A stretch of DNA of 64,000 nucleotides, from assembly GCF_025602895.1 (NCBI RefSeq), contig NW_026516242.1:248001-312000 (forward strand). Reading direction: 5' to 3'. A program made the position numbers and the translations under genes. Shown piece after piece: positions 10,949-21,173 of the stretch (position 1 is the stretch's first letter; each line of letters starts with the position of its first letter). The DNA comes from Polychytrium aggregatum (Eukaryota > Chytridiomycota > Chytridiomycetes > Polychytriales). The notes beneath the pieces were generated by a model, which saw nothing but the letters and a program-made list of their open reading frames with translations, was not told where the DNA came from and did no database searches.

Positions 10949-12531
10949 TCACGAAACTGAGGTGGGGTCCCAGCAGAACCTCGTTGGCTCGATCAGTCGC
11001 GAAATATCATCAAGCGACTTGATCTCCTGCAAGTGGCGTTATACAACGTCAACCACAGCTGATATGCCCAGCGGCGCTATCGACACCGATGTATGTTCAA
11101 ATGCAACAGGCCTGGTCCCCACGCCGCGCCGGTCCGGCTGCGACCACCAACCTACCTCGGGCGACAGCTTGAATCGAAAGATCTCCAGGTTCTCGTGCAG
11201 TCGGGCTGTGGAGCTGGCCTTGGGGATGACAACCCATCCATGGTGAACCGCCCATCGAAGCAGCGCCTGTGCCGGAGTGACATTGTGTGATTGGCAGATA
11301 CTCTTCAGGGGCAGGATTTCGACATCGCCGTTGACGAGGCGTCCTTCCCCCAGCGAGGCGTACGCCTCGACTTGGATCGAATGGCCACTGCAAAAGTCGA
11401 CGAGTCCACGTTGATACAGCAGCGGATGCAGCTCGAATTGGTTCACGACCGGCCGGATCGCAGCGTGGGCCAGCAGGTCTTGCAGGTGAACAACGGTAAA
11501 GTTCGACACGCCGATGGATCGGATTCGCCGCTCTCGGTGGTGCTGCTCGAGCGCCCGCCACGTCTCTCGGCGGTTGACGGGGTTCTTGGCATGTTCGATA
11601 TGCAGGCCCTGGGTTCCTGGCCAGTGGATCAGCATCAGATCGATGTCTTCAAGCAACGGTCCCGGGACGACCGCGATGCCGACGAGTGTAGATGATTGCA
11701 ATCGAGACAGAGAGGATCGAGTTTTAACGTGGAGACCCAAAGACAAGCAGCAGCATCCTCGCTGAAGCTATTCCAGGCCAGTTTCGGTACACTCTTGCTG
11801 GCATCGCGGCCGGAGCTACCGCCTACATTGAATGGCCGGGCCAAATCGCACCAGCGCATCGCTCACGGCTTTGTATGCCTTGTCGTATCCCTGGTCCTTG
11901 GGGGCGATTTTGCTGGTGATGAAGATGTCGGACCGGCTGATCTCGCTCTTGGCAATCAGCTCGGCAATGGCTGCCCCGATCTCTGCCTCGTTCTGCATCC
12001 CAGTCCTCCAGCATTAGCATAGGTGCGAAACTTCCGGCGTCCGTCATCCAGGCCGAGGGCTAAACCAATCCTACGTACCTTGTATACAGCCGCAGTGTCT
12101 GTCGGAGACGAATCGGATGTCGTTCCAGTTCCGGTTCCAGCCCCGGTTTCGGTTTCGATTTCGGTTTCGATTTCGGTTTCGATTTCGGTTTCGGTTTCGA
12201 GCGACGGTTGTGGGGGATCGCCGTTAGCCTTCTGTCGCGGCCGATACAGATGACGATCAGAAATAGCATCGCCCGTTGTCCAGGCTTACCAATGAGACGG
12301 TATCCAGCCCGTATCGCCTCCTTGATGATCGTTTGGCACAGCTCGCCCTTGAGTCGGTACGTTCCCACTGGTTTCAGGGAAGAGCAAGAGTTGGGTCGGC
12401 GATGAGAACTCGGCGGTGAGAACTCGGCCGCGGTGAGGTTTCCTTTGCATCAGATACCCACGACCCAGAGACGGCATGACCCGGTTGTCTGCCAGCGTCA
12501 CGGCCGGCACAAAGTCGGCGCCTCGAGACAT
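10949..12531 (-). CDS. aldo-keto reductase
   Basis: NAD(P)H-dependent (alpha/beta)8-barrel oxidoreductase, probably cytosolic; the substrate cannot be read from sequence. Six exons: 12531-12462, 12367-12290, 12098-12079, 11992-11827, 11646-11156 and 11026-10949, all in phase, 300 residues. Family marks in order: VTLADNRVMPSLGLGTYRL, GYRLIDTAAVYKNE (catalytic Asp and Tyr in the DTAxxYxNE signature), SRSDIFITSKI (catalytic Lys), LMLIHWPG (active-site His), RSIGVSNF, VNQFELHP, and the IPKAS coenzyme-binding motif. Exon 3 is only 20 nt and encodes exactly DTAAVYK with its flanking base, carrying the catalytic Tyr. The start at 12531 is the ATG closest to the conserved N-terminus; an upstream in-frame ATG at 12606 is possible. 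Confidence 0.93.
12144..12200. repeat. TTTCGG/TTTCGA hexamer repeat inside an aldo-keto reductase intron
   Basis: Alternating TTTCGG and TTTCGA hexamers fill the middle of the intron between exons 2 and 3 of the aldo-keto reductase. Confidence 0.85.
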
Positions 12532-12828
12532 GCGTACGATGCTGCTTCGTCGGTGCGTTGAGTCCGCCGTGGTTGCTGCGAGCAAGCGATCGCGCCGGAG
12601 ATGCATGAGACGCTGTCGCCAGGGCGGTTGTGGATTGAGCAGCTGGTAAACCAGGGCGCGTGTGGCGGATCGGTGGCAGTGCTGTAAATGAATTCAATCT
12701 TGGCGGATTCATTTTTTTTGTTGCTGGCTTTCGCTGCTGCCGCGAAGGAAAGACACCTTGGCTCCGGACTCGCAAAACGCACATCTGCTCCCCCCCCCAA
12801 ATCCCGCCGCGGCTCTATCGCATGCACA

Positions 12829-15678
12829 ATGTCTGACCAGGCTGCTACCAAGAAGAAGATGTCGCAGCCCAGCCGGAAGGGCAAGAAGGCATGGCGCAAG
12901 AATGTCGATATCAAGGACGTCGAGGAGCAGCTGGAGGAGCTTCGGAGCGAGGAACGCATCAGGTATGAGCAAAGCCGATGCGGCCGAAAACAGCATCCCG
13001 GCAGCAGCGCCCTTTTAGCCCATAAGCTCTTGGCGAACGGGGCGCCTGGAATCAACCCCAAACAGCGACCAGCGTCCTGATATCCATCACCTTGCTCCGC
13101 GGGTGCTCTGGCCACAACAGCGGCCAGCACATCCACACAAAGCCCGACGCCGACCTCTTCGTCATCGATACTTCGGGCGACTCCAAAGGTATGTCCTGGC
13201 TCCTGTAGCTATGAAGAGTCGCCGGCGATTGGTGTCAGCGGCGGCGTTGTCTTATGGCCGTCATCTGAGGCGCCAGTTGGATCTAATTTGTGTTCATCGG
13301 CCTTGGTATATGGCACCGACGATTACACATCTTCGCTTCGATTCGATGTCGACTGATGTTTGACGTACGAACGGCATCGATACTGCGATTTCAAACGACA
13401 CAACCCGCATCGATACTTCCTCGTGTGCCCGGCCATATCTGCGACACCGTCTTTCATTTGGCGGAATATCGACGCAACGACATGGGGACATCTTCGGCTC
13501 GACGCACCTCAACCCGACGACATCCATCGCCCACCGGCCAACTTGCTGCTGTTGGGACCACACACCGATGCTTGTACTACTCAGAGAAGAGCGCCCAAAA
13601 GTTCAAAAAGACCCTCAAGGTCGATGAGATCCTCAGGCCTCAGTCCGCTGTCGCTTCGCCAACGGCCGCAAGGTCACAAAAGGGCGTCGTCAAGACCGTT
13701 AATGCGAAGGGAAAGACCACCGTGGCCTCCAAGGCTGCCGTGGATCAGATCAACAAGATCGTAAAGCGTCGCCAGGAGCATGGCGTGCCGCCCAAGCCTG
13801 CTCCCAAGAAAAAGGGCACCACCTACTTTGACATGTGGGATGCTCGTGAGTACCGCCCGGGCTATCGAGCAGACATTGCGATGGCATCGATTTGCCGGCC
13901 AACACCGTGTCTTCATGACACACCAATTCTGATCCTATGACTACCTTGTATCCAGCCGAGGAGCCTTCGACCCTGAACGACTATGTCCAAGACCACCTGC
14001 CCCAGCCAGCCAAGGTAAGCTTCCCAGACCGGGTTGGAGTCGCATCGGCTCCGCTTCCATAGCTGCTGCATCACCCGGGGCCATCGTGTAGCATGATACC
14101 GCTGTACAGCACAATATCACTGCTCTGCGTGGTGCTCTCTGTTGCTCCAGCCACGGACACCGGTGCTCCTGAGGGTCGTTGGATGCACTGTTTTGGATGC
14201 TCACCAACGGTATCGCACTCTGGGTGGCCCAAGAAACCCGATCTGCCCAGCACCAAGGCCACAAACGTATCTGCCGTCAAGGTCGCCCACGCCGGCGCCT
14301 CATACAACCCTAAATTTGACGAGCACCAGACGCTGCTGCAGTCGGCTCTCAATGTCGAGCTCGACAAGATCGCAAAGAGCGAAAAGATTTCCAAGCAGTT
14401 GGAATACCCCAAGGAGCTGGACGACCTGGACGAAGACATGTTTGTAGACTATGACGATGACGACGAAGATCCTAATGCCGAGGGTGGAGAGGATGGCGAC
14501 GACGAAGACGCCCCAGACGCCGTCAACCACACCAAGTCAGTGGCAAATGTCCGGAAAAGCAAGGCCCAGCGGAACAAGGAGCGGCGACGGTTGCAGCTGG
14601 TGGGTTTCGATCTGCGTGGCCCGATATTCGAGGCGAGGGGCTGGCGGCCTTGCGATGCCTCGATGTCAAGTGTCGAAACGAAGGATCCTGGCGGCTCCCT
14701 CGCATAGCCGAGCCCCGCAACTGTGATCATCTATCGTATTTGCGTCGGTTGACTCATTCGCCTGCTCTGAATATTCGCAGGAGAGAGCCGAGAAGGAGGA
14801 GCGAGAGCGCAAGCAGCTTCTGAAGCACATTGGCATGGTTGAATCGATCAGCGCTGAGCTGGACAGCCAGGAGCAAGAGACCAAGGAAAAGCTCGGCAAG
14901 CGGGCTGAGATCAAGGAAAAGCTAAAGCAGAGCGGTGCAAGCCAAATCGGACCACACAAGTAGAGTATCGCCATCCAAGCAGCCGGATCGTTGGTTCGCC
15001 TCGTGGCATCAGTCCTCCGAACGGCAGTGCTCATTGGACTATTGAGTGAATCGTGCTCTGATCGTCGTTGTGTGCATTTCCAGGTTCAAGTCGGCCCCGC
15101 TAGAAATTCAGCTGACCGAGGAGCTGTCGGACTCCCTCCGGTCGCTCAAAGTAAATATTGGATGTGCTTGGCCGCGGTCGTTATAGACTCCCGAGCCCGT
15201 GGTCGCACGCTTTGCAGACGATCCCATATGATACCCTGACGCCAGCGAAGGCAGTCTGTCTGGATTCAGACCCCCCCAATGTCTCATTACGAATGGCTAA
15301 TATTTGGCAACCTGCTCTGTTTCAGCCCGAGGGCAACATGTTTAAGGACCGATTCCTGAGTCTTCAGGAACGCAAGTTGATCGAGCCCAGAGTGCCCGTA
15401 ACGTCAGTGTTGCATCTCTGCTCATTTCTATTGCCCCGTGCCTCAGCCCGCACCGTCCATTCCTGCCACTCCATAATCAGGCCATCACACATCCTCGCCT
15501 CGATTCAGTACCATGCAACTCTATATCAGCCACACAGTGCCGCGAGAGATGCTGCACGATCTGCTTTCTCTGAGTACTAAACTCTACTTTTCTCGCCGAT
15601 TCCGCTCTCTCTTTCAGTCTCAAGCGAAAGCTCAAGCACAAGGAGGTCGAGCGGCACGATTACAAGCGTTTCAAGTAG
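12829..15678 (+). CDS. NOP53: ribosome biogenesis protein NOP53 (GLTSCR2/PICT1 family)
   Basis: Nucleolar factor for 60S subunit maturation; in yeast it recruits the Mtr4/exosome machinery for 7S/ITS2 processing. Nine exons: 12829-12962, 13121-13188, 13585-13845, 13956-14014, 14234-14599, 14781-14959, 15084-15150, 15326-15402 and 15618-15678, 423 residues. Landmarks: SRKGKKAWRKNVDIKDVEEQLEELR, LFVIDTSGDSKG, TYFDMWDA, HAGASYNPKFDEHQTLL, an acidic DYDDDDEDPNAEGGEDGDDE stretch, a long charged coiled coil, and the C-terminal IQLTEELSDSLRSLKPEGNMFKDRF and LKRKLKHKEVERHDYKRFK. Exon 5's acceptor (14233) is the least certain. The donor after exon 8 is AC|GTCAGT, chosen because it alone keeps the Lys-rich tail in frame. 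It diverges from the aldo-keto reductase with a 297-bp gap. Confidence 0.9.
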
Positions 15679-15991
15679 AAATAAACGTGATCCTATCCTT
15701 CCACTCCAGAGAAGAAGAGAACATCAGCTGGAGGAGAGGTTTTCATGGGAAAGCGCCAGGAGGTGGGACAGCCAGGATAATATATTGATGCTCGTGCAGT
15801 GCAGAAAGGCAAGCCGAGGGTGTTCAAGGCTCGCATGAACCCGCGCAGGCTTACATGCGTAACATTCAAAGAGGGAGAAGGGAGAAGCGAAAGGCATTCG
15901 TGGCGGAGTCAGTCCGCCAGTGGATTTAACCGCATGTCGAGGGAACACCGCCATAGTCCATGGCAGACTTCGATGCTGTTGTTGCAGTGCC
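15679..15991. other. gap between convergent NOP53 and RAWUL genes
   Basis: 313 bp of 3' flanking sequence for two convergent genes. Nothing else seen. Confidence 0.5.
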
Positions 15992-17904
15992 CTACACTCC
16001 TCCAGCCCGGACCGACATGATTAGACATGGCGGTGCCTGGTTGTCAAAGTAGTAAAGGCCCTTTGGCGCCGATTCCGCGCTGCCGCCGTCGTTGCTGTCA
16101 TCAGCGGAGGCATCCTGAATGCGGTTGTAGAGATCATGCAATGTCCTTTCCTGGACCGATTGTCCTTGACACAGCAGCTCGATCTAGAAGTCGGCGTGAA
16201 CGGGGGAGCGTAAAACGGACACCAGAACAATTTGGTTAGACAACCGCCTTGACCATGGCTCCAAGCATACGGCAGCTTCGCTGGAACACTCGGACACGCT
16301 TGCGAGCCTTCATCCATGCTGCCTCAAAATACTCATCTCCCGAGGATAGAGACTGAGGCAGCAACAACGAACACATCAAGGGCTGCACTGGAAACGAATA
16401 GAACAGCCTACCTTTTCAAATACACCCAGCTTGAGCTTGCGGGTGACATATTTCTGCGGCCCCAGATTCGTGCGCAATGCGAGGCCGAGTCAGCATATGT
16501 TGAACCACGCCGGGAGCTTGTTGACATCCAGACAGTGCAAGGCTTCCGGAGTATCTCCGCACAATGTAGAGACACAGCCCTACCCGGCAGCATCCAGGTG
16601 CACTCGGCAATCCAGACGAACTGTGCGAGTGCTCTTACCTTGATGTCTGTCATTGGTGTCGATTTTGAGGTACGAATATAGGGCTCGGGTATGTTCCGCA
16701 GCGTCAGGCCCATCTTCATTAAATCAGTCGACCATCTGTCGGTATGAGAGAGCATGAGGTCAACCCGCAGTCCATCTGTACTGTCTGTGCGCATATCCGG
16801 CTGCAAGCAGCACCATAGCGCAGGCCCAGGCGATCGATCCATAGAAACAGCCAAAGCCGCCATCCGCAGTTGGCAGACGTTCACACTCCAACTGCGCACA
16901 CTCAAGCAAAAGCATCTGCTCTCGATATCCGTTTTAGAGAATCGGCTGCGTCGAACCCACCTTTCATCATACTTGATCATGAAGATCAGATCGTCCTCCT
17001 TCCAGGGGCTGATTCGCTTGATCCGGCGGGGCTGGACAGGGTCTGGTTTTTCGTTCCTGATGGTGCTAGACTTGTTCTCCAGCGACGAGAGCTGCCAGTG
17101 CGGAGACCATGCAATAAAGTCGCTTTTGTATCCATACACTTCTTTGAAACCGTCGTCGTCGTAGCCGATCGAGCCGCTGTGCGCCTCGTCTTCGTTGGTA
17201 CCAGCCGTCGGATCGCCTGGGCCGTTTTGGACCTGAGCACCGGACTGCGGCGATAGGACAGGACGTTCTGCCGGGTCTGCTGTCCGCAATGCTGCGTCTG
17301 CTGCTGAGGTGTGTTCGACCGAGGCTTGATCTTTGGCGGCCGCCATGGGACGAGCTGGATCTGCGGCCACAGCGAGAGCTGCGTCCCCATTGCTGGAGCC
17401 GTCAGCACTGTCGACGATCAGCTCTCGAAGACGGTATTCCATCAATAGCCCGTAGACGTCATGGGGAAGGGTCCGGGAAGGTGTCTGTGCAGCTGTCGAG
17501 CTGGCAGCCAGATCGCCCGAGTCCATCGTCCGACGGCGCTTGGGATCCTGGAGATTGTCCTTGGGGGCATCGGCGCCGGTGGATGCGTCTTTGGCCGAGG
17601 GCTGGTCCTGATCAATGGCATTCAGGTCCCTGAGCTTTGATGGGTCCCGGGGGCGATATTGGTGGGCCATAAGCCCCGGGACTGGGGACCTGAAGAACTC
17701 GTATATCTGTCGACACACCTCGGTGTGTGGAGTAGCGCCGGGGCGCTCAACGATGCGGAAGTTGAGGTGGTATCGGTCTTCGGCCTTGAGCTCCTCTATT
17801 TCCTCGAACGGACATGGAGTCGGGAGAACCAGGAATGGGGTGGAGGCGAGCATCCGGGCTTCGTCTGGCTCGACCGTTGGTGGCGCCTCGTTGAGCAGCT
17901 GCAT
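15992..17904 (-). CDS. RAWUL-domain protein lacking a RING finger
   Basis: Four exons: 17904-16961, 16735-16639, 16453-16412 and 16183-15992, 424 residues. The C-terminal 100 residues match the RAWUL ubiquitin-like fold of Polycomb-group PCGF/RING1 proteins: GLTLRNIPEPYIRTSKSTPM, TDIKKYVTRKLKL, IELLCQGQSVQERTLHDLY and PCLIMSVR, which follow the strand-helix-strand order of PCGF RAWUL domains. The N-terminal 300 residues have no cysteine/histidine pattern, so no RING finger is present, and I do not recognise them; the middle is Ala/Ser/Asp-rich and probably disordered. A 4-exon model was chosen over longer exons because the stop-free reading through introns ends in stops while the spliced frame closes perfectly. 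It may be a chromatin adaptor, but that is inference from the domain only. The next upstream gene (RraA) is divergent. Confidence 0.72.
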
Positions 17905-18700
17905 TGTGGGTGGCTGGATGTGTGTGTTTGCAGGCGATCGCGGTGGTCTGTTGAATCTGAGTTTGATCAGGGTCTTGTGAATTGAAAAATAGCCGAGCAG
18001 AGCCAATGGAAAGCGCATGAAAGGAGGGAGGGGGGAAATCGGCAAATGAAAAGTTATATATATATATCATATATCTATATAAGCCTCTGTCTGTATATGT
18101 AAGGACGAAGCCAAGACCGGCTTCGCCTCGGCGAAGAGCCGCTGCGCAGATTTTGATACGGCAGACTGATAACAACCTTGGGCAACGGCTGGCCGATTGA
18201 TCGAGGCGGTCTCGGGCAATGCAGCGAGCGGTGTGTGCGCTGGACGGGCTGAGGGGAGGGGATCGGCTGATGGGGCGGCTGGGGTGTCAAGATGCAAAGA
18301 CCAAACAAAAAAAGCGTCAGAGTCCGCACCGACACTTGCTTCTGGACCACCCACGCGCACGGCTCTTCGCCTCAGGGTCGGTGGGAAATGCAGGGCCTGC
18401 CGGCGCTGCCGCCAGACGCAAAGACATATGACCGTGCGGGTCTTGGCCGCATCGGCGGTCGGCGCTGATGGACCTGCCGCTCAGCTTCTCATCTGAGCAA
18501 GCGATCCCGGCCTCGTGGACAGAGTAAGACTGACCATGGCTGTTCTCTGCCAGCAGACCGATGCATAGCGCTGCCTCTGCATCACAGCATCATTCGGCTG
18601 CCAACGGCATTGTCGAGCACTTGCCGGCATTGCTCTGTGCTCACCAACACCAAATCCCTCGGCCCAGCCTTTCATTCATCGCCAAGGTACAACCCGCCCA
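17905..18700. promoter_or_regulatory. shared upstream region of the RAWUL and RraA genes
   Basis: About 800 bp between divergent starts. An AT-rich block of alternating TA (18056-18083, TATATATATATCATATATCTATATAAG) stands out in otherwise GC-rich DNA about 150 bp upstream of the RAWUL start and may serve as its TATA region. No gene recognised. Confidence 0.45.
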
Positions 18701-19372
18701 ATGCATCAGCACGAAATCATTGCCCTCCTGGAGCCCTACACCACCTGCGATCTCTCCGATGGGCTCGCCAAGCTCGGCAAAGTGGGCCATCTCCCAGGAC
18801 TCTCGCTCCTATCGCCAGAGCCCGGACATGCCCGGACAGCTCGCATCTGCGGGCCTGCCTTCACCATCGAGCATCTCTTGGTATCCGACAGCAGCGTCCC
18901 GCCATACACCTCAGTCCATCCCCTCGACTTGGTTCCTGTCGGCTCGGTCCTGGTGATCAAAGCTCCGGCTGCTGCCCCGAATGCTGTCTTTGGTGGGCTC
19001 ATGGCCACCCGAGCTCAACGTGCGGGATCTATGGGAGCCCTCGTCGAAGGCCGTATCCGAGACTTGCGCGAATTCTGGGATCTTGGCTTCTCGGCCTGGG
19101 CGCTTGGACACTCGACCATGGGCGCCGCCGGCTGGACAAGGCTTGCGAAGGTCGGAGAGCCTGTGCAGTTTGGCTCCGAGAGCATGTGTCCTGTCTGGAT
19201 CCGCACTGGCGATATCATCGTGGCCGATGTCGATGGGGCTGTACGGATCCCGATCGAAGATGTCGAGCTCGTCGCTAAGGAGTGTGCAGCTCGCATCGAA
19301 ATTGATAGGAGATGCATGCGGGATCTGACCGAAGGCAAGCCATTTGCCGAGACGCTCGCCAAGCATCGATGA
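18701..19372 (+). CDS. RraA-family protein (HMG/CHA aldolase-like)
   Basis: Single-exon gene of 223 residues, the full length of the family. RraA-like folds include 4-hydroxy-4-methyl-2-oxoglutarate aldolase / oxaloacetate decarboxylase and bacterial RNase E regulators; in fungi the enzymatic role is more likely. Conserved features: TCDLSDGLAKLG near the N-terminus, ARICGPAFTIE, GSVLVIKAPAAAPNAVFGGLMATRAQRAG (the glycine-rich G-x-x-x-A-x-x-A region), GALVEGRIRDL with the Arg-Asp pair used in divalent metal and substrate binding, and DIIVADVDGAVRIP, the usual DxxGVxxxP block with Ala for Val. An intronless gene stands out here but also occurs for the SET and F-box genes, so it is not evidence of transfer. 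Confidence 0.88.
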   Translation: MHQHEIIALLEPYTTCDLSDGLAKLGKVGHLPGLSLLSPEPGHARTARICGPAFTIEHLLVSDSSVPPYTSVHPLDLVPVGSVLVIKAPAAAPNAVFGGLMATRAQRAGSMGALVEGRIRDLREFWDLGFSAWALGHSTMGAAGWTRLAKVGEPVQFGSESMCPVWIRTGDIIVADVDGAVRIPIEDVELVAKECAARIEIDRRCMRDLTEGKPFAETLAKHR

Positions 19373-20189
19373 GCACACCGATTTGGTGGTTGAGGATATG
19401 ACGGCGATATGTTACTGAGGATATGGCAGCGATATGTAGTGCAGTTGGATACGTTGTCGTGTTGTGGAACATGATGCGATGGAACTGAAAATGGCGTAAT
19501 ATTGTGCAGTACGGCGGGAACAAGTGGAATTGAGTACGATGCAGTATCTTGAGGAACACGAGTGCGGGAGGGGTGGTGGTGTTCACGGAATGCTGAGCAA
19601 AACCAATCACATATCGTATCTCTCAATCGACATCATTCAGCCGGGTGATCAGTCAACGTCATATGTAAAAGAGTCCCGTTGTCGAATTGGGGTGATTACT
19701 TTCGTCTGGATCCCGAATATGCTTCCACCATGGCCGGACAGTGTGTTCAAGGAGACTGGCCTTGTGGACAGCAGCAGCAGCGAATCGGAGATCGAGATCA
19801 AAAGTCTACGCTGCAAGCGCGAAGCGAATGTACGGGCATTACAGAGTGCATGGGTACTTCGAAGAGATACAATCTATTGTTATGGAGGAACATAGCAAGA
19901 AATGGAGGGGAAGGTCTCATCCATCAGCGACCTCCTGACAGGATCAGGTTGAGGCCAGACACACATAGCCGAGATCATGCACCATTAGATGCGCTCAAGC
20001 AGGACTGCACGCCCCTAGATATGCACAACTGAGATCATCCATCATCAAACAAACTCCAGCGAGATCTTGTGCCATCGGATGCCCACCGATGGGACCTGTG
20101 CCGTCGCATCTTGGATCGTCTTCCCCTCCGCGATAGATCACCATGGAAATTGAAGACACTCGGCGCCAGTACACCGCTTCGGCGGTCGA
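19373..20189. other. intergenic region between convergent RraA and GDSL-like genes
   Basis: About 800 bp, AT-richer than its surroundings, with a loosely repeated GATATG motif at 19394-19437. Short open frames exist but show no recognisable protein features. Confidence 0.5.
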
Positions 20190-21173
20190 TCACCGGGCCC
20201 CTGAGAACCCTCGCTTGCCCAACTCGCGCTTGACGATTTCGGCCAGCTTCTGGTTCATGAGCTTGTTGATGTGCGGCAGGAAATGCACCCGGTCGTAAAA
20301 GACAGCGCTGTTGTCGGCGTTGTAGAGGTCCGTCAGCATCCGCCAGGTCGGCATCACAACGACCTTGCTGGACTTGAAGATGTTGAAGAGCTCAAAGTCC
20401 TTGCTCTCGGGCATCCGACCGTCACTGGACGGCGTTGTTTGCTTCCAGATCAGGATCGAGCCGCTGCGGGTCGAGTGGCGGGCAAAGGCCGTTGCCCACT
20501 TGACATAGTCGGAGCCGTGGATGCCCAAGTTCAGGACGATGATGCTCTGGCCGTAGGTCTTGTCGATGTGGTCGAGTAGGGCAGGGATGGTATAGCACCA
20601 GTCCAGCGGGGCATCAAAGTACGGCGCCCCCTTCTCGGGGAAGAGCCGGCCCTTGGTGTGGCAGACGCCCGGACGATCGTCGTACGCCTGGAAAAAGGTC
20701 ATGGTATAGTGGGGCGTCTTGAAGTACCGGTTTTCGATGTATTCGACGGTCTTGGTCCAGTCCCAGGTTCCGTTGCGGTAGCAATCACAGACCTCGTTGC
20801 CTTTGAGGAGGGCATTGGTGCCGCGCATGAAGCGCTCCCAGTCGTGCCAGTCACGATCGATGATCTCGGTCGTTTTGTTGAAGCCAGGCTCCTCGAACTG
20901 CCAGTGACCATGGCTCAGACGATAGGCCAGCGACAGATACTGGTACCGCGTGACCGAGTCGCCGATGAAGATGATGGGCCGACGCATAACCCACTCGAAC
21001 TCGAGTTCGAAGCCAGCTGAGTTGGGACGTGTCGGGTGCTTGGGCCTGCCGGAGCGTTCGACGGCTCGCAGTGAGAAGACCAGGCCGCCCAAGGTCAAGA
21101 CGACGAGGAGCAGGCGTATGGCCCATCTCGCTCTCTGGCCGGTGAAGGTGGATTTTGTGTGGTCTGACGACAT
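20190..21173 (-). CDS. type II membrane protein with GDSL/PC-esterase-like domain
   Basis: 327 residues, single exon. A short cytosolic N-terminus is followed by one hydrophobic segment (WAIRLLLVVLTLGGLVFSL, about residues 16-34), giving a type II (Golgi/ER lumenal) topology. The lumenal domain starts with IIFIGDSVTRYQYLSLAYRL, the Gly-Asp-Ser nucleophile block of SGNH/PC-esterases, and ends with FYDRVHFLPHINKLMNQ, carrying a D-x-x-H-like catalytic pair. A cysteine pair (CDCYRNGT, VCHTKG, WCYTI) and N-glycosylation sequons (NKT, NGT) fit a secretory-pathway enzyme. PMR5/TBL and NXPE-like acyltransferases share this layout, so polysaccharide O-acylation or de-acylation is possible but unproved. 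The start is the ATG just before the membrane anchor; a longer open frame upstream is low complexity and was not used. Confidence 0.78.
   Translation of the reverse strand: MSSDHTKSTFTGQRARWAIRLLLVVLTLGGLVFSLRAVERSGRPKHPTRPNSAGFELEFEWVMRRPIIFIGDSVTRYQYLSLAYRLSHGHWQFEEPGFNKTTEIIDRDWHDWERFMRGTNALLKGNEVCDCYRNGTWDWTKTVEYIENRYFKTPHYTMTFFQAYDDRPGVCHTKGRLFPEKGAPYFDAPLDWCYTIPALLDHIDKTYGQSIIVLNLGIHGSDYVKWATAFARHSTRSGSILIWKQTTPSSDGRMPESKDFELFNIFKSSKVVVMPTWRMLTDLYNADNSAVFYDRVHFLPHINKLMNQKLAEIVKRELGKRGFSGAR

Noticed and set aside
16408-18045. 545-codon unspliced reading of the RAWUL gene region
   Set aside because: It reads through introns. The four-exon model gives the complete RAWUL domain and closes in phase.
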